A DNA stretch of 21,927 nt, taken from the NCBI GenBank assembly GCA_900755095.1, contig CAAEFE010000087.1, positions 1-21,927 of the forward strand. Direction: 5' to 3'. The stretch is from an uncultured Bacteroides sp. Its GTDB lineage: Bacteria; Bacteroidota; Bacteroidia; Bacteroidales; Bacteroidaceae. The stretch's first letter is position 1, and each line of letters begins with the position of its first letter. Of the stretch, positions 1 through 8,756 are shown piece after piece. The position numbers were made by a program, and so were the translations under genes. Under the pieces are notes generated by a model. It worked only from the letters and a program-made list of their open reading frames with translations. It did no database searches and had not been told where the DNA came from.

Positions 1-16
1 AGTTTTAATATATTAT

Positions 17-1678
17 ATGGTAAAAGATTTATTAACCCCCGATTATATCTTCGAGTCCAGCTGGGAAGTATGTAATAAAGTGGGAGGGATATACACCGTC
101 TTGTCGACACGGGCAAATACATTGCAGGAAAAGTTCCGCGACAGAATTTTCTTCATAGGTCCTGATGTATGGCAAGGAAAAGAAAACCCTCTATTCATCG
201 AGTCGGATAACCTATGTGCTGCCTGGAAAGAGCATGCGCTTGAGAAAGACGAACTTTCTGTCCGTGTGGGACGATGGAATATCCCCGGTGAACCCATAGT
301 CATTCTTGTTGATTTCCAACCTTTTTTTGAAAAGAAAGACGATATATACACAGAAATGTGGAATCGTTATCAAGTAGATTCGTTGCACGCCTATGGCGAT
401 TACGACGAGGCTTCTATGTTTTCCTATGCCGCAGGAAGAGTGGTGGAGAGTTTCTATCGCTACAATCTGACGGAAACGGATAAGGTGGTATATCAGGCAC
501 ATGAATGGATGACTGGAATGGGAGCACTTTATGTACAGGAAACTGTGCCGGAGGTTGCTACTATTTTTACGACCCATGCTACGTCTATCGGTCGTTCCAT
601 TGCCGGCAATAATAAGCCGTTGTATGACTATCTGTTTGCTTATAATGGCGACCAGATGGCGCAGGAACTGAACATGCAATCGAAACACTCGATTGAGAAA
701 CAGACTGCACATTATGTAGACTGTTTTACTACGGTGAGTGAAATAACCAATAATGAATGCAAGGAATTACTGGATAAACCGGCAGATGTTGTTTTGATGA
801 ACGGTTTTGAAGATGATTTTGTGCCGAAAGGAAGCACGTTTACCGGCAAGCGTAAGCGCGCACGTACCTTGATGCTTAGTGTTGCCAATAAATTATTGGG
901 AACAAATCTGGGTGATGATACGTTAATTGTCGGAACCAGTGGGCGATATGAGTTTAAGAATAAAGGTATTGATGTTTTTTTGGAATCATTAAACCGCTTG
1001 AACAGGGATAAGAAACTGCATAAGAATGTGTTGGCATTCATCAATGTACCCGGTTGGGTGGGAGAGCCTCGCGAGGATTTGCAGGCACGTTTGAAGAGCA
1101 AAGATAAGTTCGACACTCCCCTCGAAGTACCGTTTATCACTCATTGGCTGCATAATATGACTCATGACCAGGTGTTGGACATGTTGAAATATCTGGGAAT
1201 GGGCAATCGTCCGGAAGATAAGGTAAAGGTGATTTTTGTTCCTTGTTATCTGGATGGTCGTGATGGTATCATGAATAAAGAATATTATGATATATTGCTG
1301 GGGCAGGATTTGAGTGTCTATGCTTCTTATTACGAACCGTGGGGATATACTCCGCTGGAAAGTGTAGCTTTCCATGTGCCGACAATCACTACGGATCTGG
1401 CAGGATTCGGACTTTGGGTAAACAGCCTGAAGAACCAGCATGGCATTAATGATGGAGTGGAAGTGCTGCATCGTTCGGACTATAATTATTCGGAAGTGGC
1501 GGATGGTATCAAAGATACGATTACGTTGTTTGCGGATAAGACTGATAAAGAGGTGAAGGAAATCCGTAAGCGTGCTGCTGAAGTTGCAGAGCAGGCTTTA
1601 TGGAAGCACTTTATACAATATTATTATGAAGCTTATGATATCGCTTTGCGTAAGGCAAGGATACGTCAGTTGAGTTAA
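17..1678 (+). CDS. Glycogen synthase, GT3 (eukaryote-type) family
   Basis: A 553-aa cytoplasmic glycosyltransferase expected to extend alpha-1,4-glucan chains from a nucleotide-sugar donor. The N-terminus has the synthase glycine loop (VGGIYTV, residues 22-28). AHEW at 161-164 and TTHATSIGRS at 185-194 are typical of GT3 enzymes. The C-terminal Rossmann half has the E-x7-E pair of retaining GT-B transferases (EPWGYTPLE, Glu440 and Glu448). It lacks the long phosphorylated tails of yeast and mammalian synthases. Resemblance is to GT3 (animal/fungal type), not to bacterial GT5 GlgA, so I give no glgA symbol. The ATG at 17 puts the glycine loop at the expected distance; only 16 upstream bases are visible, so promoter and start context cannot be judged. 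The phosphorylase gene follows after 37 bp, suggesting one glycogen synthesis/degradation transcript. The family call is firm; whether the donor is UDP- or ADP-glucose is not visible. Confidence 0.93.
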   Translation: MVKDLLTPDYIFESSWEVCNKVGGIYTVLSTRANTLQEKFRDRIFFIGPDVWQGKENPLFIESDNLCAAWKEHALEKDELSVRVGRWNIPGEPIVILVDFQPFFEKKDDIYTEMWNRYQVDSLHAYGDYDEASMFSYAAGRVVESFYRYNLTETDKVVYQAHEWMTGMGALYVQETVPEVATIFTTHATSIGRSIAGNNKPLYDYLFAYNGDQMAQELNMQSKHSIEKQTAHYVDCFTTVSEITNNECKELLDKPADVVLMNGFEDDFVPKGSTFTGKRKRARTLMLSVANKLLGTNLGDDTLIVGTSGRYEFKNKGIDVFLESLNRLNRDKKLHKNVLAFINVPGWVGEPREDLQARLKSKDKFDTPLEVPFITHWLHNMTHDQVLDMLKYLGMGNRPEDKVKVIFVPCYLDGRDGIMNKEYYDILLGQDLSVYASYYEPWGYTPLESVAFHVPTITTDLAGFGLWVNSLKNQHGINDGVEVLHRSDYNYSEVADGIKDTITLFADKTDKEVKEIRKRAAEVAEQALWKHFIQYYYEAYDIALRKARIRQLS

Positions 1679-1715
1679 GAAAGAAATTATTTATCAATAA
1701 GTAAACGAAAACATT

Positions 1716-4280
1716 ATGAAAATCAAAGTTAGTAATGTGAATACTCCCAACTGGAAAGAGGTTACTGTGAAATCACGTATACCGGAAGAGTTGGAGAAGT
1801 TGTCTGAAATCGCACGCAACATTTGGTGGGCATGGAATTTTGAAGCGACTGAACTGTTTAGAGATCTAGATCCGGAACTTTGGAAAGAATGTGGACAGAA
1901 TCCAGTACTGTTGTTGGAACGTATGAGCTATGAGAAGCTGGAAGCGCTGGCAAAAGACAAGGTGATTCTAAGAAGAATGAATGAAGTTTATACGAAATTC
2001 AGAGATTACATGGATGTGAAGCCGGATGAGCAACGCCCATCTATAGCTTATTTCAGCATGGAATATGGCTTGAGCAGCGTCCTGAAAATATATTCCGGTG
2101 GTCTGGGCGTATTGGCTGGTGACTATCTGAAAGAGGCTTCCGACAGCAATGTTGATTTGTGTGCGGTAGGTTTCTTGTATCGTTACGGCTACTTTACTCA
2201 AACGTTGTCTATGGATGGACAGCAGATTGCCAACTACGAGGCACAGAACTTCGGTCAACTTCCTATTGAACGCGTAATGGATGCCAATGGTCAGCCGTTG
2301 ATAGTTGACGTTCCTTATCTTGATTATTTTGTTCATGCAAACGTATGGCGTGTGAATGTTGGACGTATTTCTTTGTATCTGCTTGATACGGATAATGAAA
2401 TGAACAGCGAATTCGACCGTCCTATCACTCACCAGCTTTATGGTGGTGACTGGGAAAACCGTTTGAAACAGGAAATCTTGTTGGGTATCGGTGGTATCCT
2501 GACTCTGAAAGCTCTGGGTATCAAGAAAGATGTTTATCACTGTAATGAAGGACATGCTGCATTGATTAATGTTCAGCGTATCTGCGACTATGTAGCTACT
2601 GGATTGACTTTCGACCAGGCTATTGAGTTGGTTCGCGCTTCTTCTCTTTATACTGTTCATACTCCGGTGCCTGCAGGTCACGACTATTTTGACGAAGGTT
2701 TGTTCGGCAAATATATGGGTGGTTATCCTTCCAGAATGGGTATCTCATGGGATGACTTGATGGATCTAGGACGTAACAATCCGGGCGACAAGGGCGAACG
2801 TTTCTGTATGTCTGTTTTTGCTTGTAACACTTCACAGGAAGTGAACGGTGTAAGCTGGCTGCACGGAAAAGTTTCTCAAGAAATGTTCTCTTCTATCTGG
2901 AAAGGTTATTTCCCGGAAGAAAGCCACGTAGGATATGTAACGAATGGTGTTCACTTCCCAACTTGGAGTGCAACAGAATGGAAAGAATTATACTTTAAAT
3001 ATTTCAACGAAAACTTCTGGTTCGATCAGTCTAATCCTAAGATTTGGGAAGCTATCTACAATGTGCCCGATGAAGAGATTTGGAAGACTCGTATGACTAT
3101 GAAGAATAAGTTGGTTGACTATATCCGTAAGTCATTCCGCGATACATGGTTGAAGAACCAGGGAGATCCTTCTCGTATCGTTTCACTGATGGATAAGATC
3201 AATCCGAACGCATTGCTGATTGGTTTCGGCCGTCGTTTTGCTACTTACAAACGTGCACACTTGCTGTTCACCGACTTGGATCGTCTTTCTAAGATCGTGA
3301 ACAATCCTGATTATCCGGTACAATTCCTGTTTACAGGTAAAGCTCACCCGCACGATGGAGCAGGCCAGGGCTTGATTAAGCGTATCATTGAAATCTCTCG
3401 TCGTCCGGAATTCCTGGGTAAGATTATCTTCCTCGAGAATTACGATATGCAACTGGCTCGTCGTCTGGTTTCCGGCGTTGATATCTGGTTGAATACTCCG
3501 ACTCGTCCGTTGGAAGCATCCGGTACATCTGGTGAAAAAGCTTTGATGAACGGTGTTGTCAATTTCTCCGTATTAGACGGATGGTGGCTGGAAGGTTACC
3601 GTGAAGGTGCAGGTTGGGCGTTGACTGAAAAACGTACTTACCAGAATCAGGAACATCAGGATCAGCTGGATGCTGCTACTATTTACAGTATTCTTGAAAC
3701 TGAAATCCTTCCGTTGTATTATGCACGTAATAAGAAGGGATATTCTGAAGGCTGGATCAAAGTGGTGAAGAATTCTATCGCACAGATTGCTCCTCATTAT
3801 ACCATGAAGCGTCAGTTGGATGATTACTATAGCAAGTTCTATTGCAAACTGGCAAAACGTTTCCAGACTTTGGCTGCTAACGATAATGCAAAAGCAAAAG
3901 AAATCGCAGCTTGGAAAGAAGATGTGGTTGCTAAATGGGATTCTATTGAAATCGTATCTTGTGACAAGGTAGAAGAGCTGAAGAATGGTGATATCGAAAG
4001 CGGAAAAGAATATACTATTACTTACGTTATCGATGAAAAAGGCTTGAATGATGCAGTGGGACTTGAATTGGTTACTACTTACACAACTGCAGATGGAAAA
4101 CAACATGTTTACTCTGTAGAACCGTTCAGTGTAGTCAAGAAAGAAGGCGACTTGTATACATTCCAGGTTAAACACAGCTTGTCAAATGCAGGTAGTTTCA
4201 AGGTGTCTTACCGTATGTTCCCGAAGAATCCGGAACTTCCACACCGTCAGGACTTCTGCTACGTACGTTGGTTTATCTAA
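1716..4280 (+). CDS. glgP: Glycogen/alpha-glucan phosphorylase (GT35)
   Basis: An 854-aa cytoplasmic phosphorylase that releases glucose-1-phosphate from alpha-1,4-glucan. The first ~115 residues match the N-terminal DUF3417 domain of the short bacterial alpha-glucan phosphorylases ([14 protein letters not shown] near residue 35). [19 protein letters not shown] begins the catalytic fold, and [10 protein letters not shown] lies in the active-site region. [14 protein letters not shown] contains the pyridoxal-phosphate lysine, Lys608 by comparison with GTSGMK in other phosphorylases. It differs from the E. coli GlgP/MalP type in its DUF3417 start and in a C-terminal extension of about 120 residues that looks beta-rich. 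It sits 37 bp after the synthase on the same strand, so the two probably share a transcript and balance glycogen storage. A strong terminator follows at 4329-4374. Confidence is high for family and reaction, lower for preferred chain length. Confidence 0.94.
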   Translation: MKIKVSNVNTPNWKEVTVKSRIPEELEKLSEIARNIWWAWNFEATELFRDLDPELWKECGQNPVLLLERMSYEKLEALAKDKVILRRMNEVYTKFRDYMDVKPDEQRPSIAYFSMEYGLSSVLKIYSGGLGVLAGDYLKEASDSNVDLCAVGFLYRYGYFTQTLSMDGQQIANYEAQNFGQLPIERVMDANGQPLIVDVPYLDYFVHANVWRVNVGRISLYLLDTDNEMNSEFDRPITHQLYGGDWENRLKQEILLGIGGILTLKALGIKKDVYHCNEGHAALINVQRICDYVATGLTFDQAIELVRASSLYTVHTPVPAGHDYFDEGLFGKYMGGYPSRMGISWDDLMDLGRNNPGDKGERFCMSVFACNTSQEVNGVSWLHGKVSQEMFSSIWKGYFPEESHVGYVTNGVHFPTWSATEWKELYFKYFNENFWFDQSNPKIWEAIYNVPDEEIWKTRMTMKNKLVDYIRKSFRDTWLKNQGDPSRIVSLMDKINPNALLIGFGRRFATYKRAHLLFTDLDRLSKIVNNPDYPVQFLFTGKAHPHDGAGQGLIKRIIEISRRPEFLGKIIFLENYDMQLARRLVSGVDIWLNTPTRPLEASGTSGEKALMNGVVNFSVLDGWWLEGYREGAGWALTEKRTYQNQEHQDQLDAATIYSILETEILPLYYARNKKGYSEGWIKVVKNSIAQIAPHYTMKRQLDDYYSKFYCKLAKRFQTLAANDNAKAKEIAAWKEDVVAKWDSIEIVSCDKVEELKNGDIESGKEYTITYVIDEKGLNDAVGLELVTTYTTADGKQHVYSVEPFSVVKKEGDLYTFQVKHSLSNAGSFKVSYRMFPKNPELPHRQDFCYVRWFI

Positions 4281-4289
4281 TTGCTTGAA

Positions 4290-4318
4290 AAAGTAGGGGA
4301 GTATATCTCCCTCACTTT
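4290..4318 (+). other. Hairpin just after glgP stop
   Basis: An imperfect inverted repeat: a 5-bp outer stem AAAGT/ACTTT and a 6-bp inner stem GGGGAG/CTCCCT with one wobble pair, separated by a single A-C mismatch, around a 5-nt loop. It starts 9 nt after the glgP stop and has no T-run of its own. It lies upstream of the real terminator, so it may protect the 3' end of the glycogen mRNA. That role is inferred. Confidence 0.45.
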
Positions 4319-4328
4319 CATACATAAT

Positions 4329-4374
4329 ATTCAGCCCCTGTATTCTTTGAGAATGGCAGGGGCTGAATTTTTTT
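4329..4374 (+). terminator. Rho-independent terminator of the glycogen operon
   Basis: A perfect 12-bp stem (left arm 4329-4340, right arm 4357-4368, core CAGCCCCTG/CAGGGGCTG) with a 16-nt loop, followed directly by a T-run to 4374 on the plus strand. It is the expected end of the synthase-phosphorylase transcript. Confidence 0.88.
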
Positions 4375-4410
4375 ATCTGTTTGGAGAGTGGGGCGTAAAG
4401 TCTCGCAAAT

Positions 4411-4447
4411 AAAAAAGACTGTCTCATTTTCTATTTGAGACAGCCTT
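4411..4447 (-). terminator. Rho-independent terminator of the TlpA-like gene
   Basis: Read on the minus strand, AAGGCTGTCTCA pairs with TGAGACAGTCTT (11 of 12 positions) around a 9-nt loop and runs into six T residues (plus-strand A-run 4411-4416). It lies about 45 nt past the stop of the gene ending at 4491, back to back with the glgP terminator. Confidence 0.8.
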
Positions 4448-4490
4448 GTATAAATTTCAAGGGCTTTGGAAAAGCCTTTCTTTGGATTTG

Positions 4491-5594
4491 TTATTTTACG
4501 GCTTCTGCTATTTTAGCTTGAAGTTCTTCTCCGTGCAGACCGCGAGCAATAATCTTACCGCTACCGTCGATCAATACAGTGTGAGGAATGCTGTTTACAG
4601 CATAAAGCTGTGCACCTTCACTTTGCCAGAATTTCAGGTCGGACATTTGCGGCCAAGTCATGTCTAGCTTCTTGATTGCTTCTTTCCATGCAGCACCATC
4701 CTGATCGAGAGATACACCTACGATTTCGAAGTTTTTGCCTTTGTACTTAGCGTATGTTTCTACCAGGTTAGGCATTTCGCGACGGCAAGGACCGCACCAG
4801 CTAGCCCAGAAGTCAACCAATACCACTTTTCCTTTGCCTACATAATCAGACAATTTCACTGTCTTTCCTTCCGGAGTCTGCATTTCGAAATCAACAAATT
4901 GAGTACCTACAGCAGTCTTTTTCTGCTTGTCAGTCATCTCTTTGATTCTTACGATTGTTTCGTCATTCTGGAAATTAGCAGGAATTTGTTGCAACAAAGC
5001 TTCATTTTCGTCCGTAGAGTTATTGTAGAAAGTTTGTTTAAACAAGAATACTCCAACCGGGTTGGTGATATTCTTTTGTACGCCTTCTTTGATTGCTTTG
5101 TCATATTGTTCTTCCAGCTGAGCACCTTCTTTTTGTTTGGCCTCTTTTTGCTCATCACTTAAAGATGTATTGCCCATTGCCTCATAAATGGCATTCATTT
5201 TTTTGCTGATGTCATTGATTTGAGCTCTGATTTCCTGGTATGCATCGTTGTTGGGAGTACCGGTAACAGCGTCATTATCCTTGGTCAGGGCAACGTTGAT
5301 TTTTCCGTTTTCCAGGAAGAAGTCGATCATCAACGGTTCTCCGTTCACTTCACAAGTGACATAACGGCTAACCACAGAGTCTTGTGTGCCTTCAAAGGTA
5401 AAAGTACCTTTGGTGATAACGGCTGTATCTAGTTTGGTCAGATTTCTACCATTGGCTTCCTGAAGATAAACGGTGTCACCATCGCTTGCACCTTCTACTG
5501 TGCCTGTAATAGTGTATCCGGCTTTGTTTCCGCCAGTACAAGCTACCATGCTTAACGCTGCCGTTGCAATAACTAAATAAGTAAACTTTTTCAT
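4491..5594 (-). CDS. TlpA-like thioredoxin-fold lipoprotein with DUF4369-type N-domain
   Basis: A 367-aa envelope thiol:disulfide oxidoreductase. It begins with a lipoprotein signal (lipobox SMVAC, Cys19). Residues ~25-110 resemble the beta-rich DUF4369 domain common in Bacteroides TlpA proteins (ITGTVEGASDGDTVYLQ). Residues ~120-225 form a charged, probably helical linker. The TlpA/AhpC-TSA-like domain spans ~230-367, with the redox motif WCGPC (Cys267, Cys270) and the cis-proline of SIPHTVLID (Pro337). Both cysteines are present, so it should be redox active; the likely role is reducing or resolving disulfides of periplasmic or surface proteins. Its substrate cannot be told. It is transcribed alone, convergent with glgP and divergent from potA, with its own -7 box and terminator. 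Start ATG 5594 is supported by the signal peptide and by the promoter box about 30 nt upstream. Confidence 0.9.
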   Translation of the reverse strand: MKKFTYLVIATAALSMVACTGGNKAGYTITGTVEGASDGDTVYLQEANGRNLTKLDTAVITKGTFTFEGTQDSVVSRYVTCEVNGEPLMIDFFLENGKINVALTKDNDAVTGTPNNDAYQEIRAQINDISKKMNAIYEAMGNTSLSDEQKEAKQKEGAQLEEQYDKAIKEGVQKNITNPVGVFLFKQTFYNNSTDENEALLQQIPANFQNDETIVRIKEMTDKQKKTAVGTQFVDFEMQTPEGKTVKLSDYVGKGKVVLVDFWASWCGPCRREMPNLVETYAKYKGKNFEIVGVSLDQDGAAWKEAIKKLDMTWPQMSDLKFWQSEGAQLYAVNSIPHTVLIDGSGKIIARGLHGEELQAKIAEAVK

Positions 5595-5626
5595 GCTTTT
5601 GTAAAATTGGTGAATAAATATTTATG

Positions 5627-5634
5627 CAAAGATA
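5627..5634 (-). promoter_or_regulatory. -7 promoter box (TATCTTTG) for the TlpA-like gene
   Basis: Matches the Bacteroides primary-sigma -7 consensus TAnnTTTG on the minus strand, 32 nt upstream of the ATG at 5594. The -33 element is weak (a T-rich stretch around 5656-5662). Predicted transcript start is near 5624. Confidence 0.6.
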
Positions 5635-5708
5635 GATTTTTTTTCTGTCGGGCATCGAAAAACACTGTTATATTAGATTAACACGTAGGTGGAAACCGCA
5701 GAAATGTG

Positions 5709-5716
5709 TACCTTTG
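5709..5716 (+). promoter_or_regulatory. potA: -7 promoter box (TACCTTTG) for potABCD
   Basis: Matches TAnnTTTG on the plus strand. The predicted transcript start is about 5720, giving a leader of only about 13 nt before the ATG at 5733. This makes the in-frame ATG at 5706 an unlikely start, because it lies upstream of the transcript. No clear TTTG -33 element is visible. It is divergent with the TlpA-like promoter in a 138-bp spacer. Confidence 0.62.
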
Positions 5717-5732
5717 CAGCCCAAACTTTAGT

Positions 5733-7124
5733 ATGAATATGCAAGAAGATAAATCCATCATTGAGGTGAGCCATGTATCGAAGTACTTTGGCGATAAAAC
5801 AGCATTGGATGATGTGACTCTGAACGTGAAAAAGGGCGAGTTTGTGACTATCCTTGGTCCTTCCGGTTGCGGTAAAACCACGTTGTTGCGTCTCATTGCT
5901 GGTTTTCAGACAGCTTCGGAAGGCGAAATCCGAATTTCGGGGATGGAAATAACACAAACTCCTCCCCATAAGCGTCCGGTGAATACGGTATTCCAGAAAT
6001 ATGCCTTGTTCCCGCACTTGAATGTGTATGATAACATCGCTTTCGGCCTGAAACTGAAAAAAACACCGAAACAGACCATTGAGAAGAAGGTGAAAGCTGC
6101 TTTGAAAATGGTAGGCATGACGGATTATGAATACCGCGATGTGGATTCTCTTTCCGGTGGTCAGCAACAACGTGTAGCTATTGCCCGCGCCATCGTGAAT
6201 GAGCCGGAAGTGTTGTTGTTGGATGAACCGCTGGCAGCGCTCGATCTGAAAATGCGTAAGGATATGCAAATGGAGCTCAAAGAAATGCATAAATCTTTGG
6301 GAATCACGTTTGTGTACGTCACTCACGATCAGGAGGAGGCACTTACGTTAAGTGACACGATTGTCGTGATGAGTGAAGGAAAGATTCAGCAGATCGGTAC
6401 GCCGATTGATATTTATAATGAACCTATCAATGCTTTTGTTGCGGACTTTATCGGAGAAAGCAATATCCTCAACGGTACCATGATTCATGATAAACTCGTA
6501 CGTTTTTGCGGTACGGAGTTTGAATGTGTGGATGAAGGATTTGGCGAGAATGTTCCGGTGGACGTAGTCATTCGTCCGGAGGATCTTTATATTTTCCCCG
6601 TTTCGGAAATGGCACAGTTAGTAGGAGTGGTAGAGACTTCTATTTTTAAAGGAGTGCATTATGAAATGACGGTGTTGTGCGGCGGATATGAATTCTTGGT
6701 GCAGGATTACCATCATTTTGAAGTAGGGGCTGAAGTCGGTCTGTTGGTGAAGCCTTTCGATATTCATATTATGAAGAAAGAGCGTGTTTGCAATACATTC
6801 GAAGGAAAATTGCTGGATGCTACTCATGTGGAATTCCTGGGCTGTAACTTTGAATGTGTTCCGGTGGAAGGAATTGCTTTCGATACGAATGTCAAAGTGG
6901 AAGTAGACTTTGAAAAAGTGATTCTTCAGGATAATGAAGAAGACGGAACGCTGACGGGTGAGGTGAAATTCATCCTTTACAAGGGTGACCATTATCATCT
7001 GACTGTATTGTCAGATTGGGACGAGAATGTATTTGTAGATACGAACGATGTATGGGATGACGGTGACCGTGTAGGTATTACCATCCCTCCAGATGCTATT
7101 CGTATAGTTAAAATAACCGATTAA
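5733..7124 (+). CDS. potA: Polyamine ABC importer ATPase PotA with duplicated C-terminal module
   Basis: A 463-aa cytoplasmic ATPase that powers polyamine import. The nucleotide-binding domain is complete: Walker [10 protein letters not shown] (42-50), signature LSGGQQQR (140-147), Walker B VLLLDEP (160-166) and switch His in VTHDQEEA (His198). E. coli PotA is 378 aa, so this one is about 85 residues longer. The excess is explained by two similar C-terminal modules, residues 245-349 and 354-463. Both contain FECV, then a KG-x-HY-x-x-TVL segment, and both end in a P-x-x-x-I-x-I-x-K pattern, as in the TOBE-like OB-fold of MalK/PotA ATPases. The second copy is very acidic. I chose ATG 5733, not 5706, because the -7 box occupies 5709-5716; ATG 5739 is also possible. 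It is the first gene of potABCD, and potB starts 11 bp later. Confidence 0.92.
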   Translation: MNMQEDKSIIEVSHVSKYFGDKTALDDVTLNVKKGEFVTILGPSGCGKTTLLRLIAGFQTASEGEIRISGMEITQTPPHKRPVNTVFQKYALFPHLNVYDNIAFGLKLKKTPKQTIEKKVKAALKMVGMTDYEYRDVDSLSGGQQQRVAIARAIVNEPEVLLLDEPLAALDLKMRKDMQMELKEMHKSLGITFVYVTHDQEEALTLSDTIVVMSEGKIQQIGTPIDIYNEPINAFVADFIGESNILNGTMIHDKLVRFCGTEFECVDEGFGENVPVDVVIRPEDLYIFPVSEMAQLVGVVETSIFKGVHYEMTVLCGGYEFLVQDYHHFEVGAEVGLLVKPFDIHIMKKERVCNTFEGKLLDATHVEFLGCNFECVPVEGIAFDTNVKVEVDFEKVILQDNEEDGTLTGEVKFILYKGDHYHLTVLSDWDENVFVDTNDVWDDGDRVGITIPPDAIRIVKITD

Positions 7125-7135
7125 CAGGAAAGGAA

Positions 7136-7936
7136 GTGAATAAGAGGTTTATAGTCTTTTTGTCATCACGTAAGAGTTGGACTCTCCCTTACATTATTTT
7201 TTCGGCGATCTTTGTGATTATACCGTTGTTCTTAATTGTCGTATATGCCTTTACCGATGATAGCGGCCATTTGACACTCGCCAATTTTCAGAAGTTCTTC
7301 GAACATCCCGAAGCAATCAATACCTTTGTCTATTCGATTGGTATTGCCATTATTACCACCCTTGTTTGTATTTTACTGGGTTATCCTGCTGCCTGGATAT
7401 TGAGTAACAGCAAGCTGAACCGTTCCAAGACGATGGTCGTACTGTTTATTTTGCCGATGTGGGTAAATATTCTGGTGCGTACCCTTGCTACTGTTGCCTT
7501 ATTCGACTTTTTCAGTGTGCCGTTGGGCGAGGGAGCGTTGATATTCGGTATGGTATACAACTTTATCCCTTTCATGATTTATCCTATCTACAATACTTTG
7601 CAGAAGATGGATCATAGCTATATCGAGGCGGCGCAAGACTTGGGAGCCAATCCTGTGCAAGTCTTTCTGAAAGCAGTCCTTCCGCTTTCCATGCCGGGGG
7701 TGATGAGTGGTATCATGATGGTGTTCATGCCGACTATATCGACATTTGCCATTGCCGAGTTGCTGACGATGAATAACATCAAACTCTTTGGTACGACGAT
7801 TCAGGAAAATATCAATAACAGTATGTGGAACTATGGAGCGGCACTTTCGCTCATTATGTTGCTATTGATAGCTGCTACTTCCCTGTTCAGCACCGATGAT
7901 AAGGAAAACTCAAATGAAGGAGGCGGGCTATGGTAA
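7136..7936 (+). CDS. potB: Polyamine ABC importer permease PotB
   Basis: A 266-aa inner-membrane permease with about six hydrophobic helices, the first at residues ~17-38. The EAA loop that docks on the ATPase is EAAQDLGANP followed by VLPL (residues 164-184), with the invariant Gly170. It starts at a GTG codon (7136) with a purine-rich AGGAAAGGA just upstream, which serves as ribosome binding site. It follows potA by 11 bp and overlaps potC by 7 bp, so translation is probably coupled. The C-terminus is short and polar after the last helix. Order and similarity to E. coli potABCD make polyamine uptake the best call; the putrescine versus spermidine choice is made by PotD. Confidence 0.9.
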   Translation: MNKRFIVFLSSRKSWTLPYIIFSAIFVIIPLFLIVVYAFTDDSGHLTLANFQKFFEHPEAINTFVYSIGIAIITTLVCILLGYPAAWILSNSKLNRSKTMVVLFILPMWVNILVRTLATVALFDFFSVPLGEGALIFGMVYNFIPFMIYPIYNTLQKMDHSYIEAAQDLGANPVQVFLKAVLPLSMPGVMSGIMMVFMPTISTFAIAELLTMNNIKLFGTTIQENINNSMWNYGAALSLIMLLLIAATSLFSTDDKENSNEGGGLW

Positions 7937-8724
7937 AGAAGATATTTGCACAGACTTATTTGTGGATATTGCTGCTCTTGCTTTATTCTCCGATCGTGAT
8001 TATTGTGATCTACTCATTTACAGAGGCGAAAGTGTTGGGTAACTGGACGGGATTTTCTACCAAACTTTATTCTTCGTTATTCACTACCGGTGCTCATCAT
8101 TCTTTGATGAATGCATTGATTAATACGATCACTATCGCTCTACTGGCTGCAACAGCATCTACGTTATTAGGAAGCATCGCTGCTATCGGTATATTCAATC
8201 TGAAAGCCCGTTCACGCAAAGCGATCGGATTTGTGAACAGCATTCCTATTCTGAATGGTGATATTATCACCGGTATATCCTTGTTCCTTTTGTTTGTATC
8301 TCTGGGGATCACACAAGGCTACACAACCGTAGTGCTTGCTCATATTACTTTTTGTACCCCGTACGTTGTTTTAAGTGTATTGCCCCGTTTGAAGCAGATG
8401 AATCCGAATATTTATGAAGCTGCCCTCGACTTGGGAGCTACTCCTATGCAGGCCTTGTGGAAAGTCATAATTCCGGAGATTCGTCCGGGAATGATTAGCG
8501 GCTTTATGCTTGCACTGACACTATCCATTGATGATTTTGCCGTAACTGTATTCACTATCGGTAATCAAGGTTTGGAAACGCTTTCTACTTATATCTACGC
8601 CGATGCCCGCAAGGGAGGTTTGACCCCGGAACTTCGCCCGCTTTCGGCTATCATTTTTGTCGTGGTACTGGCGTTATTGGTTGTAATCAATTACCGGGCA
8701 GGAAAAACGAAGAAAAAAGATTAA
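7930..8724 (+). CDS. potC: Polyamine ABC importer permease PotC
   Basis: A 264-aa inner-membrane permease, the partner of PotB in the heterodimeric channel. It has about six hydrophobic segments, beginning at residues ~10-30. The EAA loop is EAALDLGATP (163-172) followed by IIPEIRPG. The very basic C-terminal end (GKTKKKD) should lie in the cytoplasm. Its ATG at 7930 lies inside the end of potB (7-bp overlap), within a GGAGGCGGGCT context that provides a Shine-Dalgarno site. potD follows 32 bp later. Confidence 0.9.
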   Translation: MVKKIFAQTYLWILLLLLYSPIVIIVIYSFTEAKVLGNWTGFSTKLYSSLFTTGAHHSLMNALINTITIALLAATASTLLGSIAAIGIFNLKARSRKAIGFVNSIPILNGDIITGISLFLLFVSLGITQGYTTVVLAHITFCTPYVVLSVLPRLKQMNPNIYEAALDLGATPMQALWKVIIPEIRPGMISGFMLALTLSIDDFAVTVFTIGNQGLETLSTYIYADARKGGLTPELRPLSAIIFVVVLALLVVINYRAGKTKKKD

Positions 8725-8756
8725 TAGACTATCAAATGTGCTACTACGTAAATAAT

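Noticed and set aside
4411..4447. Inverted repeat GACTGTCTCA/TGAGACAGCC as an insertion-sequence end
   Set aside because: No transposase or second end nearby; position after a stop codon with a T-run fits a terminator.
4446..4667. Plus-strand open frame over the end of the TlpA-like gene
   Set aside because: It is antisense to a well-supported coding sequence and shows no family features.
5706..5732. N-terminal extension of PotA from ATG 5706
   Set aside because: It overlaps the predicted -7 promoter box, and its residues do not resemble an ABC ATPase start.
8736..8756. Longer PotD start at ATG 8736
   Set aside because: It adds seven residues before a complete lipoprotein signal; ATG 8757 gives the standard form.
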